DNA of 33,610 nt from Nostoc sp. GT001 (GCF_030382115.1 NZ_JAUDRJ010000003.1:1692821-1726430), one strand, 5' to 3'. Counted from the first letter of the stretch, positions 25,134 through 33,610 are shown. Notes: generated from the sequence alone by a model not told the origin. Made by a program: numbers and translations.

Positions 25134-25673
25134 TCATATCGCTTTTAGTCTAAACTCCAGTGGTAATGGTTGCTCAAATACTATTTCAGCATCGATTTCC
25201 CACAAATTAATTACGCGATAATCTTGGATAGCACGTAATCCCAAAAATTCCTGCTCGTAACTATTGACAATAGTTAAGGTGGATGGAGGCGGTAAAATGT
25301 TGATTAATACTGGGTAAGTTGGCAATCGGTAGCGTTCTTGTGCCAAGGCAGCATAAGCTCTCATCCGTAGAGGCATCTGTGCCGTGTAACGCAACTGTAG
25401 TTCATTTAATACTAGAAAATCTCCGTGAGTAGCACTGTATGCTTTCACCAACACATCTGTTTCGCGGCTAATCCAGTGAAACTCCGAGCCAAGAATTTCT
25501 TTCGCCACGACTTCAGGACGCTGTGTCACCCATTTTACCCATGCATCGGGAGCTAAATTAATTAATCGTTTGCTACCAATATCTGCTACTTTTGCCACAG
25601 GACACTTGATATCTTTACCAGTAATTAATGGTACATCATAAAGATTGCGGTATTGTGGCGTTGGTTTGAAGTT
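25134..25673 (-). pseudogene. Decayed gene of a conserved cyanobacterial (Rpn-like) family
   Basis: The frame from a GTG at 25598 encodes 154 residues (MAKVADIGSKRLINLAPDAW, FHWISRETDVLVKAYSATHG, FLVLNELQLRYTAQMPLRMR). The same frame stays open upstream to 25673 with NFKPTPQYRNLYDVPLITG, which looks like genuine coding sequence, but it has no ATG and is closed by a TGA (25674-25676) beside a dispersed ctacgacggctacgcctac repeat. The C-terminus stops at EQPLPLEFRLKAI, shorter than the related proteins I recall, which continue for another 100 residues or so. The families are poorly defined; a link to Rpn-type putative transposases/nucleases is a weak guess. Confidence 0.55.
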
Positions 25674-25773
25674 TCAGCAATGTCTACGACGGCTACGCCT
25701 ACGCACTGTTTTAAGAAATGTAGGATTGATGTATCTTAGGTTTTGAATCAACATTTCTGGATATAAACCGCCG

Positions 25774-26505
25774 ATGAAAGCCGATAGTAAGCCAAACTAT
25801 ACAATTTTAGAAGTTCAAGAACTTGATGTTAATTATGGCGGTATCCAAGCTCTAAAAAAGATTAATTTAATTATTCAAAAAGGCGAAGTGGTTACTTTAA
25901 TTGGTGCTAATGGTGCTGGTAAAACTACCACACTCCGCGCTATATCTAAAGTAGTTAATCCTAAGAGTGGTGTAATTATCTATAATGGACATAATATTAA
26001 CCGCCGCCAAACTCATGAAGTTGTCCAACTTGGTATCGCTCATTGTCCTGAAGGACGCAGAGTATTAGCGCGGCAAACTGTATTTGATAATTTACTTTTG
26101 GGTGCTTATATTCGCTCCAATCAAGCGGAGGTAAAAGCAGATATTCAGCGCCAATTTGAGCTATTTCCCCGCTTATCCCAAAGACGCAATCAACTAGCAG
26201 GAACTCTCAGCGGTGGTGAACAACAAATGTTAGCGATCGCACGTGCTGTAATGAGTAAACCACAACTCTTACTTTTAGATGAGCCTAGCTTAGGTTTAGC
26301 ACCTGCGATCGTCCGGGAAATCTTCTCTATTATTGAAAATCTCCGGGCTACAGGCGTGACTATATTGTTAGTTGAACAAAATGCAAATCTTGCACTACAA
26401 ATTGCCGATCGTGGTTATGTTCTAGAGGCTGGTTCTATAACTTTAACAGGCGCAGCATCAGAATTAATTAGTGATGAGCGAGTTAAAAAAGCTTATTTAG
26501 GGTGA
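25774..26505 (+). CDS. livF: Branched-chain/neutral amino acid ABC transporter ATPase (LivF/NatE type)
   Basis: 243 residues with Walker A GANGAGKTT (about 44-52), signature LSGGEQQM (about 147-154), Walker B LLLLDEPSLGLAP (about 168-180) and switch His replaced by Gln in LLVEQNA, as is normal for LivF. VNYGGIQALKKI and CPEGRRVLARQTVFDNLLLG are diagnostic of the LivF branch. It would be one of two ATPases of a HAAT-type importer (NatE in the cyanobacterial N-I system); the partner permeases and LivG are not in this window, so the transporter is encoded in dispersed genes. Confidence 0.88.
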   Translation: MKADSKPNYTILEVQELDVNYGGIQALKKINLIIQKGEVVTLIGANGAGKTTTLRAISKVVNPKSGVIIYNGHNINRRQTHEVVQLGIAHCPEGRRVLARQTVFDNLLLGAYIRSNQAEVKADIQRQFELFPRLSQRRNQLAGTLSGGEQQMLAIARAVMSKPQLLLLDEPSLGLAPAIVREIFSIIENLRATGVTILLVEQNANLALQIADRGYVLEAGSITLTGAASELISDERVKKAYLG

Positions 26506-26572
26506 TGATTGTTAAAATTTTAAACGATATATGATTTATTGTTGTATATGAAAACTTAGGAAGTACAAGCAG

Positions 26573-27136
26573 ATGGTAAAATCACCAACTAAGCCTCTAA
26601 CTTTGGAAGAGTTTTTAAAACTATCAGAAACAAAGCCTAGCTTAGAATACATCAACGGTCAAATTATTCAAAAGCCAATGCCACAGGGAAAACATAGTAT
26701 TCTTCAAGGTGAACTAGTCAGTAATATCAATTCTGTAACCAAACCTCAAAGAATTGCCCTTGCATTTCCAGAATTGCGATGTACTTTTGGCGGGCGTTCA
26801 ATTGTCCCTGATATAGCTGTGTTTGCTTGGGAACGGATTTTATTAGACGAGCGTGGAGAAGTAGCAAATGTCTTTAAGACATATCCAGACTGGACAATTG
26901 AGATTCTTTCGCCCGATCAAAGCCAGACTAAAGTAACTGGAAATATTCTACATTGTTTAAAACATGGTAGTTGCTTCGGTTGGCTGATTGATCCAGATGA
27001 GCATTCTGTTTTGGTTTATCCACCAAAGCAGCAACCAGAACTTTTACAAGAAGAACAAGAAATATTACCAGTTCCCGATTTAGTTAGCGATTTTCAATTA
27101 ACTGTAGGGCAACTATTTGGATGGTTGAAGTTGTAA
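26573..27136 (+). CDS. Uma2-family (DUF820) PD-(D/E)xK-like protein
   Basis: 187 residues of the Uma2/DUF820 family, very abundant in cyanobacteria. It shows TLEEFLKLSETKPSLEYINGQII at the N-terminus, the segment VPDIAVF (Asp of the nuclease-like core, about 84), WTIEILSPDQS (about 109-119, with the E-x-S pattern) and FGWLIDPDEHSVLVY. The fold is that of restriction-like endonucleases; biological roles are mostly unknown. The short spacing to a frameshifted gene downstream has no clear meaning. Confidence 0.85.
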   Translation: MVKSPTKPLTLEEFLKLSETKPSLEYINGQIIQKPMPQGKHSILQGELVSNINSVTKPQRIALAFPELRCTFGGRSIVPDIAVFAWERILLDERGEVANVFKTYPDWTIEILSPDQSQTKVTGNILHCLKHGSCFGWLIDPDEHSVLVYPPKQQPELLQEEQEILPVPDLVSDFQLTVGQLFGWLKL

Positions 27137-27140
27137 TCAA

Positions 27141-27754
27141 TTGTATAAATTCTTCTCTAGCTTTGGGAATACTAAAGGTAGTAATTTACTAAAGTCAGAG
27201 CCAGATAATGGATTTCGTGAATTTAATAAAAACGGGTAATAGTTGGATGTAACAATTCTAGCGAAAATGAGCGAGAGGCTGTACTCAGAATTCGTAAAAA
27301 AATTCTTGGCTTTGACAAACGCATCCAAGAAATTGTTAAACCTAATTCTATTGAATATGGTAAAGGAAAAAGTAAGCTCTGTGCTGAGTTTTACTTTGGT
27401 AGCACTATTTATGGTTTTCAAGGTAGACCTAACCTATTTCTAAGATTACCTGAACCAGAACCATATTTAAAACAAAATACTCTGAGAATGCATATTTTTC
27501 CTGATAAAAATTGGGATAGCTTTTATAGAATAATTCACTACCCTAGAGCCTTTATAAGTAATAAAATTAGATCCTGTAGCATGTATGAATATCCAGCATT
27601 TATAGAAAATATAAAAAGATTTTCAGAGGGTGAATTACGAGATGAGCGCTCACGCATCTGTTATGAAAAATATGAAAAACTTATTCTGAGTGGAACTAAC
27701 TCTCTAGAGATTTTAGTTGATATTGCTTTAGAGACTTGGCTAAAAAGGCTTTAA
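27141..27754 (+). pseudogene. Unknown gene, split by a frameshift
   Basis: A frame starting at TTG 27141 reads YKFFSSFGNTKGSNLLKSEP and ends at a taa (27237-27239). The next frame is open from 27230 to 27754 and gives ENEREAVLRIRKKILGFDKR, FYFGSTIYGFQGRPNLFLRL and IALETWLKRL; it has no start codon before an ATG at 27488 that lies well inside the conserved-looking part. A one-base loss (or two-base gain) near 27230-27239 would join them into about 200 residues. I do not recognise the family. If the ATG at 27488 is used, only 88 residues are made. Confidence 0.5.
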
Positions 27755-27898
27755 TAAAAGCTATATTGACAGCACTTATAACTTTTCCTAATCACTAGTA
27801 TTATTAAATATTATTACGATTTTTGTCCTATATTAATATTTGCAGGCCTCCTTGCAGATATCTATATATTTGTTTAGCGGCGAATTCTATTCACCGGA

Positions 27899-28558
27899 AT
27901 GATTAAACTTATGAGTCAAATAGTCTGGATAGCAAGACACGCTAACCGCCTCGACTTTGTAAACCCCGATTGGTTTCTCACCGCCGAACGACGCTACGAT
28001 CCACCGTTGTCTGATGATGGTATGCTTCAGGCACAGCAGTTAGCTAGACGATTGAAAAAAGAAAAGATTGGACATATTTTCGCTTCTCCTTTTCTGCGAA
28101 CCGTACAAACAGCAAACGCAGTTGCAGAAATGCTCAACTTGCCGATTAAACTCGAAACAGGTTTGAGTGAATGGCTAAACCCAGTTTGGATGACGGAAGA
28201 ACCTGAAAGACTCTCAACTCCAGCTTTAGCGAAGTTATTCCCCAGAATTGACACCAGCTATACCTCGCGTATCGCCGCCAAATTTCCTGAAACCCACGAA
28301 AAAGTGCGAGAACGTTCTGGACAAACTGCTAGATGTTTAGCTACTGAGTTCTTCCCAGAGGATATACTGCTAGTGGCGCATGGTGCATCTGTGTTGGGCG
28401 GAGCAATGGGACTAGTGGGGGAAATTGCCAAAACAGAAGTTAAGGCTTCTTTGTGTTCTTTGGTAAAAGTGGTACGCCAGGAACCAGAATGGTTATTGGA
28501 ACTAACGGGAGATACTTCCCATTTAACCCACATAGAAGAAGTTATTCGATTTGCTTAA
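27899..28558 (+). CDS. Histidine phosphatase (phosphoglycerate mutase-like) family protein
   Basis: 219 residues from 27899; a start at 27911 (MSQIVWIARHANRLDF) is equally possible and leaves the domain intact. The catalytic RHG motif appears as RHA (about residues 13-15), with LSDDGMLQAQQLARRL following, and the second catalytic His in LLVAHGAS (about 161-168). FASPFLRTVQTANAVAEML is the typical conserved arginine segment. Substrate may be a sugar phosphate or a phosphoprotein; it cannot be told from sequence. The glucokinase gene begins about 84 nt downstream on the same strand. Confidence 0.85.
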   Translation: MIKLMSQIVWIARHANRLDFVNPDWFLTAERRYDPPLSDDGMLQAQQLARRLKKEKIGHIFASPFLRTVQTANAVAEMLNLPIKLETGLSEWLNPVWMTEEPERLSTPALAKLFPRIDTSYTSRIAAKFPETHEKVRERSGQTARCLATEFFPEDILLVAHGASVLGGAMGLVGEIAKTEVKASLCSLVKVVRQEPEWLLELTGDTSHLTHIEEVIRFA

Positions 28559-28642
28559 ACCTCTGATAGAGATTTGCGTTCATGCCTTCTGCTACGTTGG
28601 GTATATCCTACAAAAAAAGTAATTAATTCACGAATAAATTCT

Positions 28643-29669
28643 ATGACTTTGTTACTAGCAGGAGACATCGGCGGGACGAAAACTATTCTGCGATTGGTTG
28701 AAACATCAGATTCACCAGCTTTACATACTATTTATCAGGAAAGTTACCACAGTGCTGATTTTCCCGATTTAGTACCTATAGTGCAGCAGTTTTTGGTCAA
28801 AGCTAATACACCTATACCAGAAAAGGCTTGTTTTGCGATCGCAGGCCCCATTGTCAAAAATACGGCCAAACTAACCAATTTAGTCTGGTTCCTGGATACC
28901 GAACGTCTAGAAGAAGAATTGGGTATCCCGCACATTTCTTTGATTAACGACTTCGCCGCCATTGGTTACGGCATTTTAGGTTTACAAAAACAAGACTTGC
29001 TGACGTTGCAAGTTGGCAAATCTCAACCTGAAGCCCCGATTGCAATTATTGGCGCTGGTACTGGTTTAGGCCAAGGATTTTTAATTAGACAGGGAAACGA
29101 CTATCAAGTTTTTTCTTCAGAAGGTGGACACGCTGACTTTGCCCCTCGGAACGAGATGGAGTTTCAACTATTGAAATACCTGCTGGGTAAACATGATATC
29201 CAGCGCATTTCTGTAGAACGCGTGGTTTCTGGAATGGGAATTGTGGCAATTTACCAATTTCTGCGCGATCGCAAATTTGCCGCCGAATCACCGGATATTG
29301 CCCAAGTCGTCAGAACTTGGGAACAAGAAGCGGGACAAGAAGAGAAAAGTGTCGATCCCGGTGCTGTCATTGGTACGGCTGCACTAGAAAAACGCGATCG
29401 CCTTTCGGAACAAACTTTGCAATTATTTATAGAGGCTTACGGTGCAGAAGCCTAGCAATCTCGCCCTGAAACTCCTACCTTACGGTGGCTTATACATCGC
29501 TGGTGGAATTGCGCCCAAAATCCTGCCCTTAATCCAAAACAGCGGTTTCTTATTAAATTTCACCCAAAAAGGTAGAATGCGCCGCCTCCTCGAAGAGATC
29601 CCGGTGTATATTATCCTCAACTCGCAAGTCGGCCTAATTGGTGCTGCTTTATGTGCTGCTAGGTTATAA
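28643..29669 (+). pseudogene. glk: Glucokinase, interrupted by one extra base
   Basis: From ATG 28643 the frame encodes a ROK-unrelated, bacterial-type glucokinase: LLAGDIGGTKT (ATP phosphate loop), CFAIAGPIVKN, SLINDFAAIGYG with the catalytic Asp, IGAGTGLGQGFLI and SSEGGHADFAPRNEMEFQLL. It stops at TAG 29452-29454 in FIEAYGAEA. The conserved C-terminus, NLALKLLPYGGLYIAGGIAP to AALCAARL, continues in the next frame to 29669. Removing one base (the t at 29453) restores a single frame of 341 residues, the full length of cyanobacterial Glk. Glk phosphorylates glucose to glucose-6-phosphate. If the frameshift is real the last 70 residues, which complete the hexose-binding domain, are lost. Confidence 0.85.
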
Positions 29670-29714
29670 CAGCTGGCATCATCAGTGAGATCAGCATCTC
29701 AAAGGGCAAAAAAT

Positions 29715-30317
29715 ATGACAGTTAAAAGTCTGTTACCACTAATAGCCGCCACGATAGTCTGTGGTGGCTCTGTTCTTGTGGAAGCGCGTCAACCCAAATC
29801 TCCGGTAGCTGTTGTCAAACCAAAGGTTTCTCAACCCGTGCAGCCAAAATGGAAGTTATATACTGCTCCAGATGGACGTTTTACAATTTTGATGCCGGGA
29901 AGCCCTAATAGAAATACCGAATCCCAAAAAACTTATATGGGGGAAATTAACCTAGAAATATTTGTCGCTCAACCACCAAAACAGCAAGTAGCATACATAG
30001 TTGCTTACAATGATTTTCCTTATAGTTACGGTGAAATGGCTGATCCTCAAGCTGTACTTAATAATGCACGGGATATGGCTTTAAAGACTACGAAAAGCAA
30101 TTTAATTAGTCAACGAAACATTCGTAGTTACAATAATCATCCCGGCAAAGAAATTCAGTACATCAATTCTGGAGGGAAAATTACTATAAGTAGAATGTAT
30201 GTTGCCGAAGGAAGACTATATCAAGTAATGGCAATCACTACAAAAAAACAGCAAAAGACATTAGCTAAAACCATTACTGGGTATTTAAATTCTTTCAATG
30301 TAGTTTTAAAAAAGTGA
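29715..30317 (+). CDS. Exported protein of unknown function
   Basis: 200 residues from ATG 29715. The N-terminus (MTVKSLLPLIAATIVCGGSV, then LVEARQP) is a signal peptide, with cleavage likely after VEA, so the mature part is periplasmic. It has a short Pro/Val/Lys linker followed by a compact domain (about 45-200) beginning WKLYTAPDGRFTILMPGSP and including NHPGKEIQYINSGGKITISR and MYVAEGRLYQVMAIT. This pattern is shared by many secreted cyanobacterial proteins of unknown role. A strong terminator follows at 30335. Confidence 0.8.
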   Translation: MTVKSLLPLIAATIVCGGSVLVEARQPKSPVAVVKPKVSQPVQPKWKLYTAPDGRFTILMPGSPNRNTESQKTYMGEINLEIFVAQPPKQQVAYIVAYNDFPYSYGEMADPQAVLNNARDMALKTTKSNLISQRNIRSYNNHPGKEIQYINSGGKITISRMYVAEGRLYQVMAITTKKQQKTLAKTITGYLNSFNVVLKK

Positions 30318-30334
30318 GATAAATAAAACTTCTA

Positions 30335-30382
30335 CTATATTAGCCCTGCAATTGATTACAAGGCTAATATAGGGTTTTTGTT
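30335..30382 (+). terminator. Rho-independent terminator of the exported-protein gene
   Basis: Perfect 11-bp arms ctatattagcc (30335-30345) and ggctaatatag (30362-30372), 16-nt loop, then ggtttttgtt. The U-rich tail runs straight into the start of the NACHT relic. Confidence 0.8.
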
Positions 30383-31176
30383 ACCACAAAAGCTCAAATT
30401 ATTGAGTAAGATTGCAGCAGCAACATTTGAGGATGGTCAGTACTTTTTTGAGCAACGCATCGTTGAGCAATATATTGGTGACTATATTCAGAATTTGACC
30501 AACGTGCCAATGGATGCAGAGGAACTGCAAGTAGAAAGCGAAGCGGCACTGAAAGCAATCGAAGCTCAACATGGACTACTGGCAGAACGGGCACAGGGAA
30601 TTTTTTCTTTCTCTTATCTGGCCTTTCAAGAATACTTCACAGCCAAGCAAAAGATACGACAGTTCGAGCATTTTATTTGGACTTGAGTCTGACTCCTCAC
30701 GTAGCTCCTCACTTTGTTCTAGCCAGCAGCCTCGACCAAGGGATGTTTCTGGATGCAGCATTAGATGCTGTTGCTGGAGTGTGCAATTGTTCGCCCATAT
30801 CCACGCCTGTGGAGATGCTCTCTCGACTATTCTGGGTATTGTTCTGGATGTTGGACTTTATAAATCTCCGCAACAACTTTCTGACCAATTACCCAATTCT
30901 CGTAAAAGTCAAGAACGGTTTGGGCTATGGTGTCAGACGAACTATTCAACCTGGGCTGAACAGTTAAAGACAACAGTGATTTATTATCGAAACATTAACC
31001 ACCAGTGGGAGTTTAGCCTTGAACAACAGCAAGTGTTACAACATTACTATGATGCTAATCAGTTACGACTCGATTGCCTACATAGCAATTGTGAAGTAAC
31101 CCCTGCTATCAGGCAAGAAATTAAAGCCACCTTATTATTGCTTCAAAAGGAACTTGAGGACAGGGAATGGGAATAG
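30383..31176 (+). pseudogene. NACHT-family ATPase relic (C-terminal part, several frameshifts)
   Basis: Three frames carry consecutive pieces of the C-terminal half of a cyanobacterial NACHT ATPase. First: PQKLKLLSKIAAATFEDGQY to HGLLAERAQGIFSFSYLAFQ and EYFTAKQK (to about 30660). Second: LDLSLTPHVAPHFVLASSLD to ALDAVAGVCNC (about 30670-30790). Third: SQERFGLWCQTNYSTWAEQL, VIYYRNINHQWEFSLEQQQV and LLLLQKELEDRE (to 31176). The HGLLxER...FxxLxFQEYFTA pattern is typical of the segment after the NACHT domain. The ATPase core with the Walker boxes is missing upstream, where a terminator sits. It is not expected to yield a functional protein. Confidence 0.75.
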
Positions 31177-31468
31177 TTTTGTTGATTAATTCTTTACAGC
31201 TATTTTCAGTTCATTGAACCACAGATTTTTGGAGGTAACATACCGCGCAGTTTTTTGAAAAGTTTTTCTACGTTTTATGTCGTAGTTAATCAATTCATTT
31301 AGGAAATCAAACAACACGCGCTCATAGTATAAGAACAGAACCTAGTAATTGTAACCATTAAATGGTTCTCTGCTACTTTTTATTTGACCTATCTGGTTGT
31401 CTCATCACCTTAAGACTACAGATTTTTCAGATCGCTTTGCCCTTAAAGCCCTAATCGCAGGTCTTATT

Positions 31469-31924
31469 ATGAATTTAATCAATGACTTTTGCTTGGCAGT
31501 TGGGATACTCAAAGGTGTACAAGTACTCGTGGTAGACAACGATCGCGATAGTAGAGATTTGTATGCTTTTTTACTCGAAGACCTAAGCGCAAATGTGATT
31601 ACCGCTGGTTCCATAAAGGAAGCTTTAGAAATCCTGAGTTGGTTCACACCCAACATTATTGTCAGTGAAATTCGGTTTTTAGGTGAAAGTGTTTATACAT
31701 TGCTAAATACATTGGATGCTATGGAAGCAAACAATGGTAAGCATATCCCAATCATTGTGACTTCAACATCTATCAGAGGTACTTGTGACCAAATTCCAGA
31801 TATAGAGTTTGAAGAATATTTACTTAAGCCATTCGACCTTGACGAATTTGTTTCTATGATTGTGAATCAAGTACAGAAAAAAGTGACGGAAAATTTTTGC
31901 ACCGAGTTACTAGTTACAAACTAG
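31469..31924 (+). CDS. Stand-alone receiver-domain protein with Glu at the phospho-acceptor position
   Basis: 151 residues from ATG 31469; the frame is open further upstream from a TTG at 31397, but the receiver domain starts only after residue 15. It has the acidic pair in VVDNDRDSRD (Asp23, Asp25), Thr98 in IIVTST and Lys120 in LLKPFD, all standard receiver residues. The phospho-acceptor Asp is expected in the segment NIIVSEIRF, where Glu67 stands in its place. There is no output domain. Asp-to-Glu changes can mimic phosphorylation, so the protein may be locked in one state. No kinase is adjacent, and an orphan role is likely. Confidence 0.8.
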   Translation: MNLINDFCLAVGILKGVQVLVVDNDRDSRDLYAFLLEDLSANVITAGSIKEALEILSWFTPNIIVSEIRFLGESVYTLLNTLDAMEANNGKHIPIIVTSTSIRGTCDQIPDIEFEEYLLKPFDLDEFVSMIVNQVQKKVTENFCTELLVTN

Positions 31925-32158
31925 TAGGTAAGTTTAAGTAAGTATCTGCGTTGTTTAACTGCCCTGAAATAAATTTCTAGACTGCATAGCTAAAACCCTA
32001 GTTCAGGGTACAACTGTAGGTTATAACCATCGGTGCATTAGCCTCCGGGTAACACATCCTACGAAAATTGTTAGCAAGGATGCAAAGCTTTGCTGTCAGC
32101 TTAGTGCTGGAAAATGAAACTTGTATGATCGTTGTTAAAGTTCCTCTTTCGCAATATT

Positions 32159-32800
32159 ATGAGCGAATTACAGACCCAACTAGCAACCGATACCTGGATA
32201 ACAGCAAATTGGGATGAATATATCCAAATAATTGAAAATCCTGCCTACGAAAAAGCTAAGGGCTACTACCACAATGGACAGATGAGGATTGAAATGCCTC
32301 CACTAGGACATGACCACGCCTGCGACAATACAATTATTGCCTTTGCTGTTAACCTTTTTTGCACAATCAAAGGCATCCCTGCCAAAGGCTTAACTAATTG
32401 TACATATCGGAAAACAGGCTTTAAGGAAGCTCAACCTGATGTGTCTTATTATATTGGTGAAAATGCTGATGTCATTCCCTACGGTACTTCTATCATCAAT
32501 TTAGATATCTATCCACCACCAGATTTAGTTATTGAAGTGGCTAATACCTCACTTGCTGACGATCAAGGTGAAAAACGACTTTTATACGAAGATTTAGGAG
32601 TGAAAGAATACTGGATTTTAAATGTCCAGAATGTCCAAGTTATGGCTTTTGCCATTGAAAACCAAGGTAGTAGGCGGATTACAGAATCTCAGGTATTACC
32701 AGGATTAGCTATTTCTTTATTAAACGATGCATTACGGCAAACTCGTCAAATAAATCAAAGTCAAGTTGGTGCTTGGTTATTAACCCAATTTCAGCAATAA
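32159..32800 (+). CDS. Uma2-family (DUF820) PD-(D/E)xK-like protein
   Basis: 213 residues from ATG 32159 (an upstream in-frame start at 32132 is less likely). Typical Uma2 features: WDEYIQIIENPAYEKAKGYY and RIEMPPLGHDHACDN, where His opens the fold; QPDVSYYIGENAD (the Asp of the core); PPPDLVIEVANTSLADDQGE (Glu in the E-x-A/S pattern); and LGVKEYWILNVQ. This is a different subgroup from the Uma2 protein at 26573. Function unknown beyond the nuclease-like fold. Confidence 0.85.
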   Translation: MSELQTQLATDTWITANWDEYIQIIENPAYEKAKGYYHNGQMRIEMPPLGHDHACDNTIIAFAVNLFCTIKGIPAKGLTNCTYRKTGFKEAQPDVSYYIGENADVIPYGTSIINLDIYPPPDLVIEVANTSLADDQGEKRLLYEDLGVKEYWILNVQNVQVMAFAIENQGSRRITESQVLPGLAISLLNDALRQTRQINQSQVGAWLLTQFQQ

Positions 32801-33182
32801 TTACAAACTGCTTTGCGGTAGGGAAAAAGCAAAGGATACAGAGCAACTAAAGCGCGATCGCACTATAGCAATCCTATCTGATTTGTGAGAATTGCCAGCC
32901 GTAGATTCCCAGCTTCTCAAAAAAGTCGGGGATCTTGTTTCTCACGAATGGTTCAATATTACACTAATATGCTGTGGCTAAAGTCACCCTTTCAGGTGAA
33001 GACATACAGAAATCCGAATGCCTAGTATGAAGGAAGATTAAGCAACTGTGAAGCAAATTATGCGTCTAGTTGTTAGTTAACTCATACAAATTTAATCCCA
33101 AAGCTTTAACAACTCCGTACTCTCCACTTGTCCTCTAACTAAAAAATATTCTTATACAGCAAGATTTACAGGTTTCTATAAT
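32801..33182. other. Intergenic region without a recognised gene
   Basis: 382 nt that include a HIP1 octamer (gcgatcgc near 32855), an actatagcaatcctatctg stretch of a kind seen in Nostoc intergenic DNA, and an imperfect hairpin (ttcccagctt ... aagtcgggga, near 32909-32936). The promoter of the adaptor gene should lie in its 3' part; I see no clear motif. Confidence 0.5.
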
Positions 33183-33610
33183 ATGGCTACGTACATAGAA
33201 ATTCCAGTTATTGGCAAAGTTAAGTATCCATTGCGCTGGCTGATGGGGCTAATGGCGGGGAGTGCTTTGGTCGTGGGTACTATAACAACTTACACCTTGG
33301 TAAATCAAGGGACAAACAAAGAAGATATTGCTCAACTAACTGTGCCAGTTGCAGCCCAAAACGTCACGTTGCGGATTACAGCTAGTGGCAAAGTCGTGCC
33401 AGTTCAGAGTGTAAATATTAGTCCGAAGAACCCCGGAGTACTGTCGCAATTATACGTGGAACAAGGCGATCGCATTCAACAAGGGCAAATTCTCGCCCGC
33501 ATGGATAGCGCTGGTATTGAAGCCCAAAGAAGCCAATACCGTGCTAACTTAGCCCAAAGTCAAGCACAGCTAGCGCAAGCCGTTGCTGGTAGTCGTCCTC
33601 AAGAAATCGC
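33183..33610 (+). CDS. HlyD/RND-type periplasmic adaptor (3' end cut by window)
   Basis: 142 residues are visible from ATG 33183. A membrane anchor (about 18-40, RWLMGLMAGSALVVGTITTY) precedes the biotinyl-lipoyl-like domain with SGKVVPVQSVNISPKNPGVL and LYVEQGDRIQQGQILARMDS (about 92-111), then the start of the alpha-helical hairpin (AQRSQYRANLAQSQAQLAQA). This is the membrane-fusion subunit of a tripartite export system (MacA/DevB-like). In heterocystous cyanobacteria DevB homologues help export heterocyst glycolipids, but the family is large; the partner genes lie past the window, so this link is not established. Confidence 0.82.
   Translation, partial: MATYIEIPVIGKVKYPLRWLMGLMAGSALVVGTITTYTLVNQGTNKEDIAQLTVPVAAQNVTLRITASGKVVPVQSVNISPKNPGVLSQLYVEQGDRIQQGQILARMDSAGIEAQRSQYRANLAQSQAQLAQAVAGSRPQEI

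Overview
The window looks like chromosomal DNA of a heterocyst-forming, Nostoc-like cyanobacterium. It carries a hetZ-patU heterocyst-development pair, a ccmK3-ccmK4 carboxysome shell pair, frequent HIP1 octamers (GCGATCGC), heptanucleotide tandem repeats of the STRR type, and many cyanobacteria-restricted families (DUF1824, CYP110-like P450, Uma2, NACHT/HEAT proteins). No rRNA, tRNA or CRISPR array was recognised.

Layout. 1-1438 (minus): an osmoprotectant/glycine-betaine type ABC importer, permease cut by the window edge. 1763-2158: small conserved coiled-coil protein. 2380-2918: non-coding, repeat-rich stretch with a ten-unit 21-bp minisatellite abutting a DUF433 relic. 2952-6558 (minus): ABC-F ATPase, DUF1824 protein and a prohibitin/SPFH protein. 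6860-9177 (plus): ABC exporter and a CcmS-like protein. 9243-11959 (minus): a HEAT-repeat gene cut by a 756-bp IS1-family element; removing the element and one 8-bp target duplication restores the reading frame. 12074-12793: two small unrecognised genes. 12916-14382: cytochrome P450. 14521-16203 (plus): a ParA ATPase with a coiled-coil partner ending in a conserved-looking Trp (possible McdA/McdB carboxysome-positioning pair), then a tautomerase-fold protein lacking Pro-1. 16714-17607 (minus): alpha/beta hydrolase. 17910-18650 (plus): ccmK3-ccmK4. About 1 kb of regulatory and relic DNA precedes hetZ (19640-20827), patU (21186-22439) and a Crp/Fnr-family regulator (22629-23312). 23540-24848 (minus): a frameshifted IS4/IS701-like transposase followed by a large nested palindrome. 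25134-27754: a decayed gene, a LivF/NatE-type ATPase, a Uma2 protein and a frameshifted unknown gene. 27899-30317 (plus): histidine phosphatase, a glucokinase interrupted by one extra base, and a secreted protein. 30383-31176: NACHT ATPase relic. 31469-33610: stand-alone receiver whose phospho-acceptor Asp appears to be Glu, a second Uma2 protein, and the start of an HlyD-type adaptor.

How it fits together. Three separate loci (CcmS-like, ParA/coiled-coil, ccmK3-K4) point to beta-carboxysome assembly, shell composition and positioning within 10 kb, directly next to the heterocyst patterning genes; any functional link between the two is inference. The rest is a mosaic of housekeeping genes and accessory DNA with visible decay: two IS elements, several relics, and at least three genes disrupted by what look like single-base insertions, which may be real or may be assembly errors.
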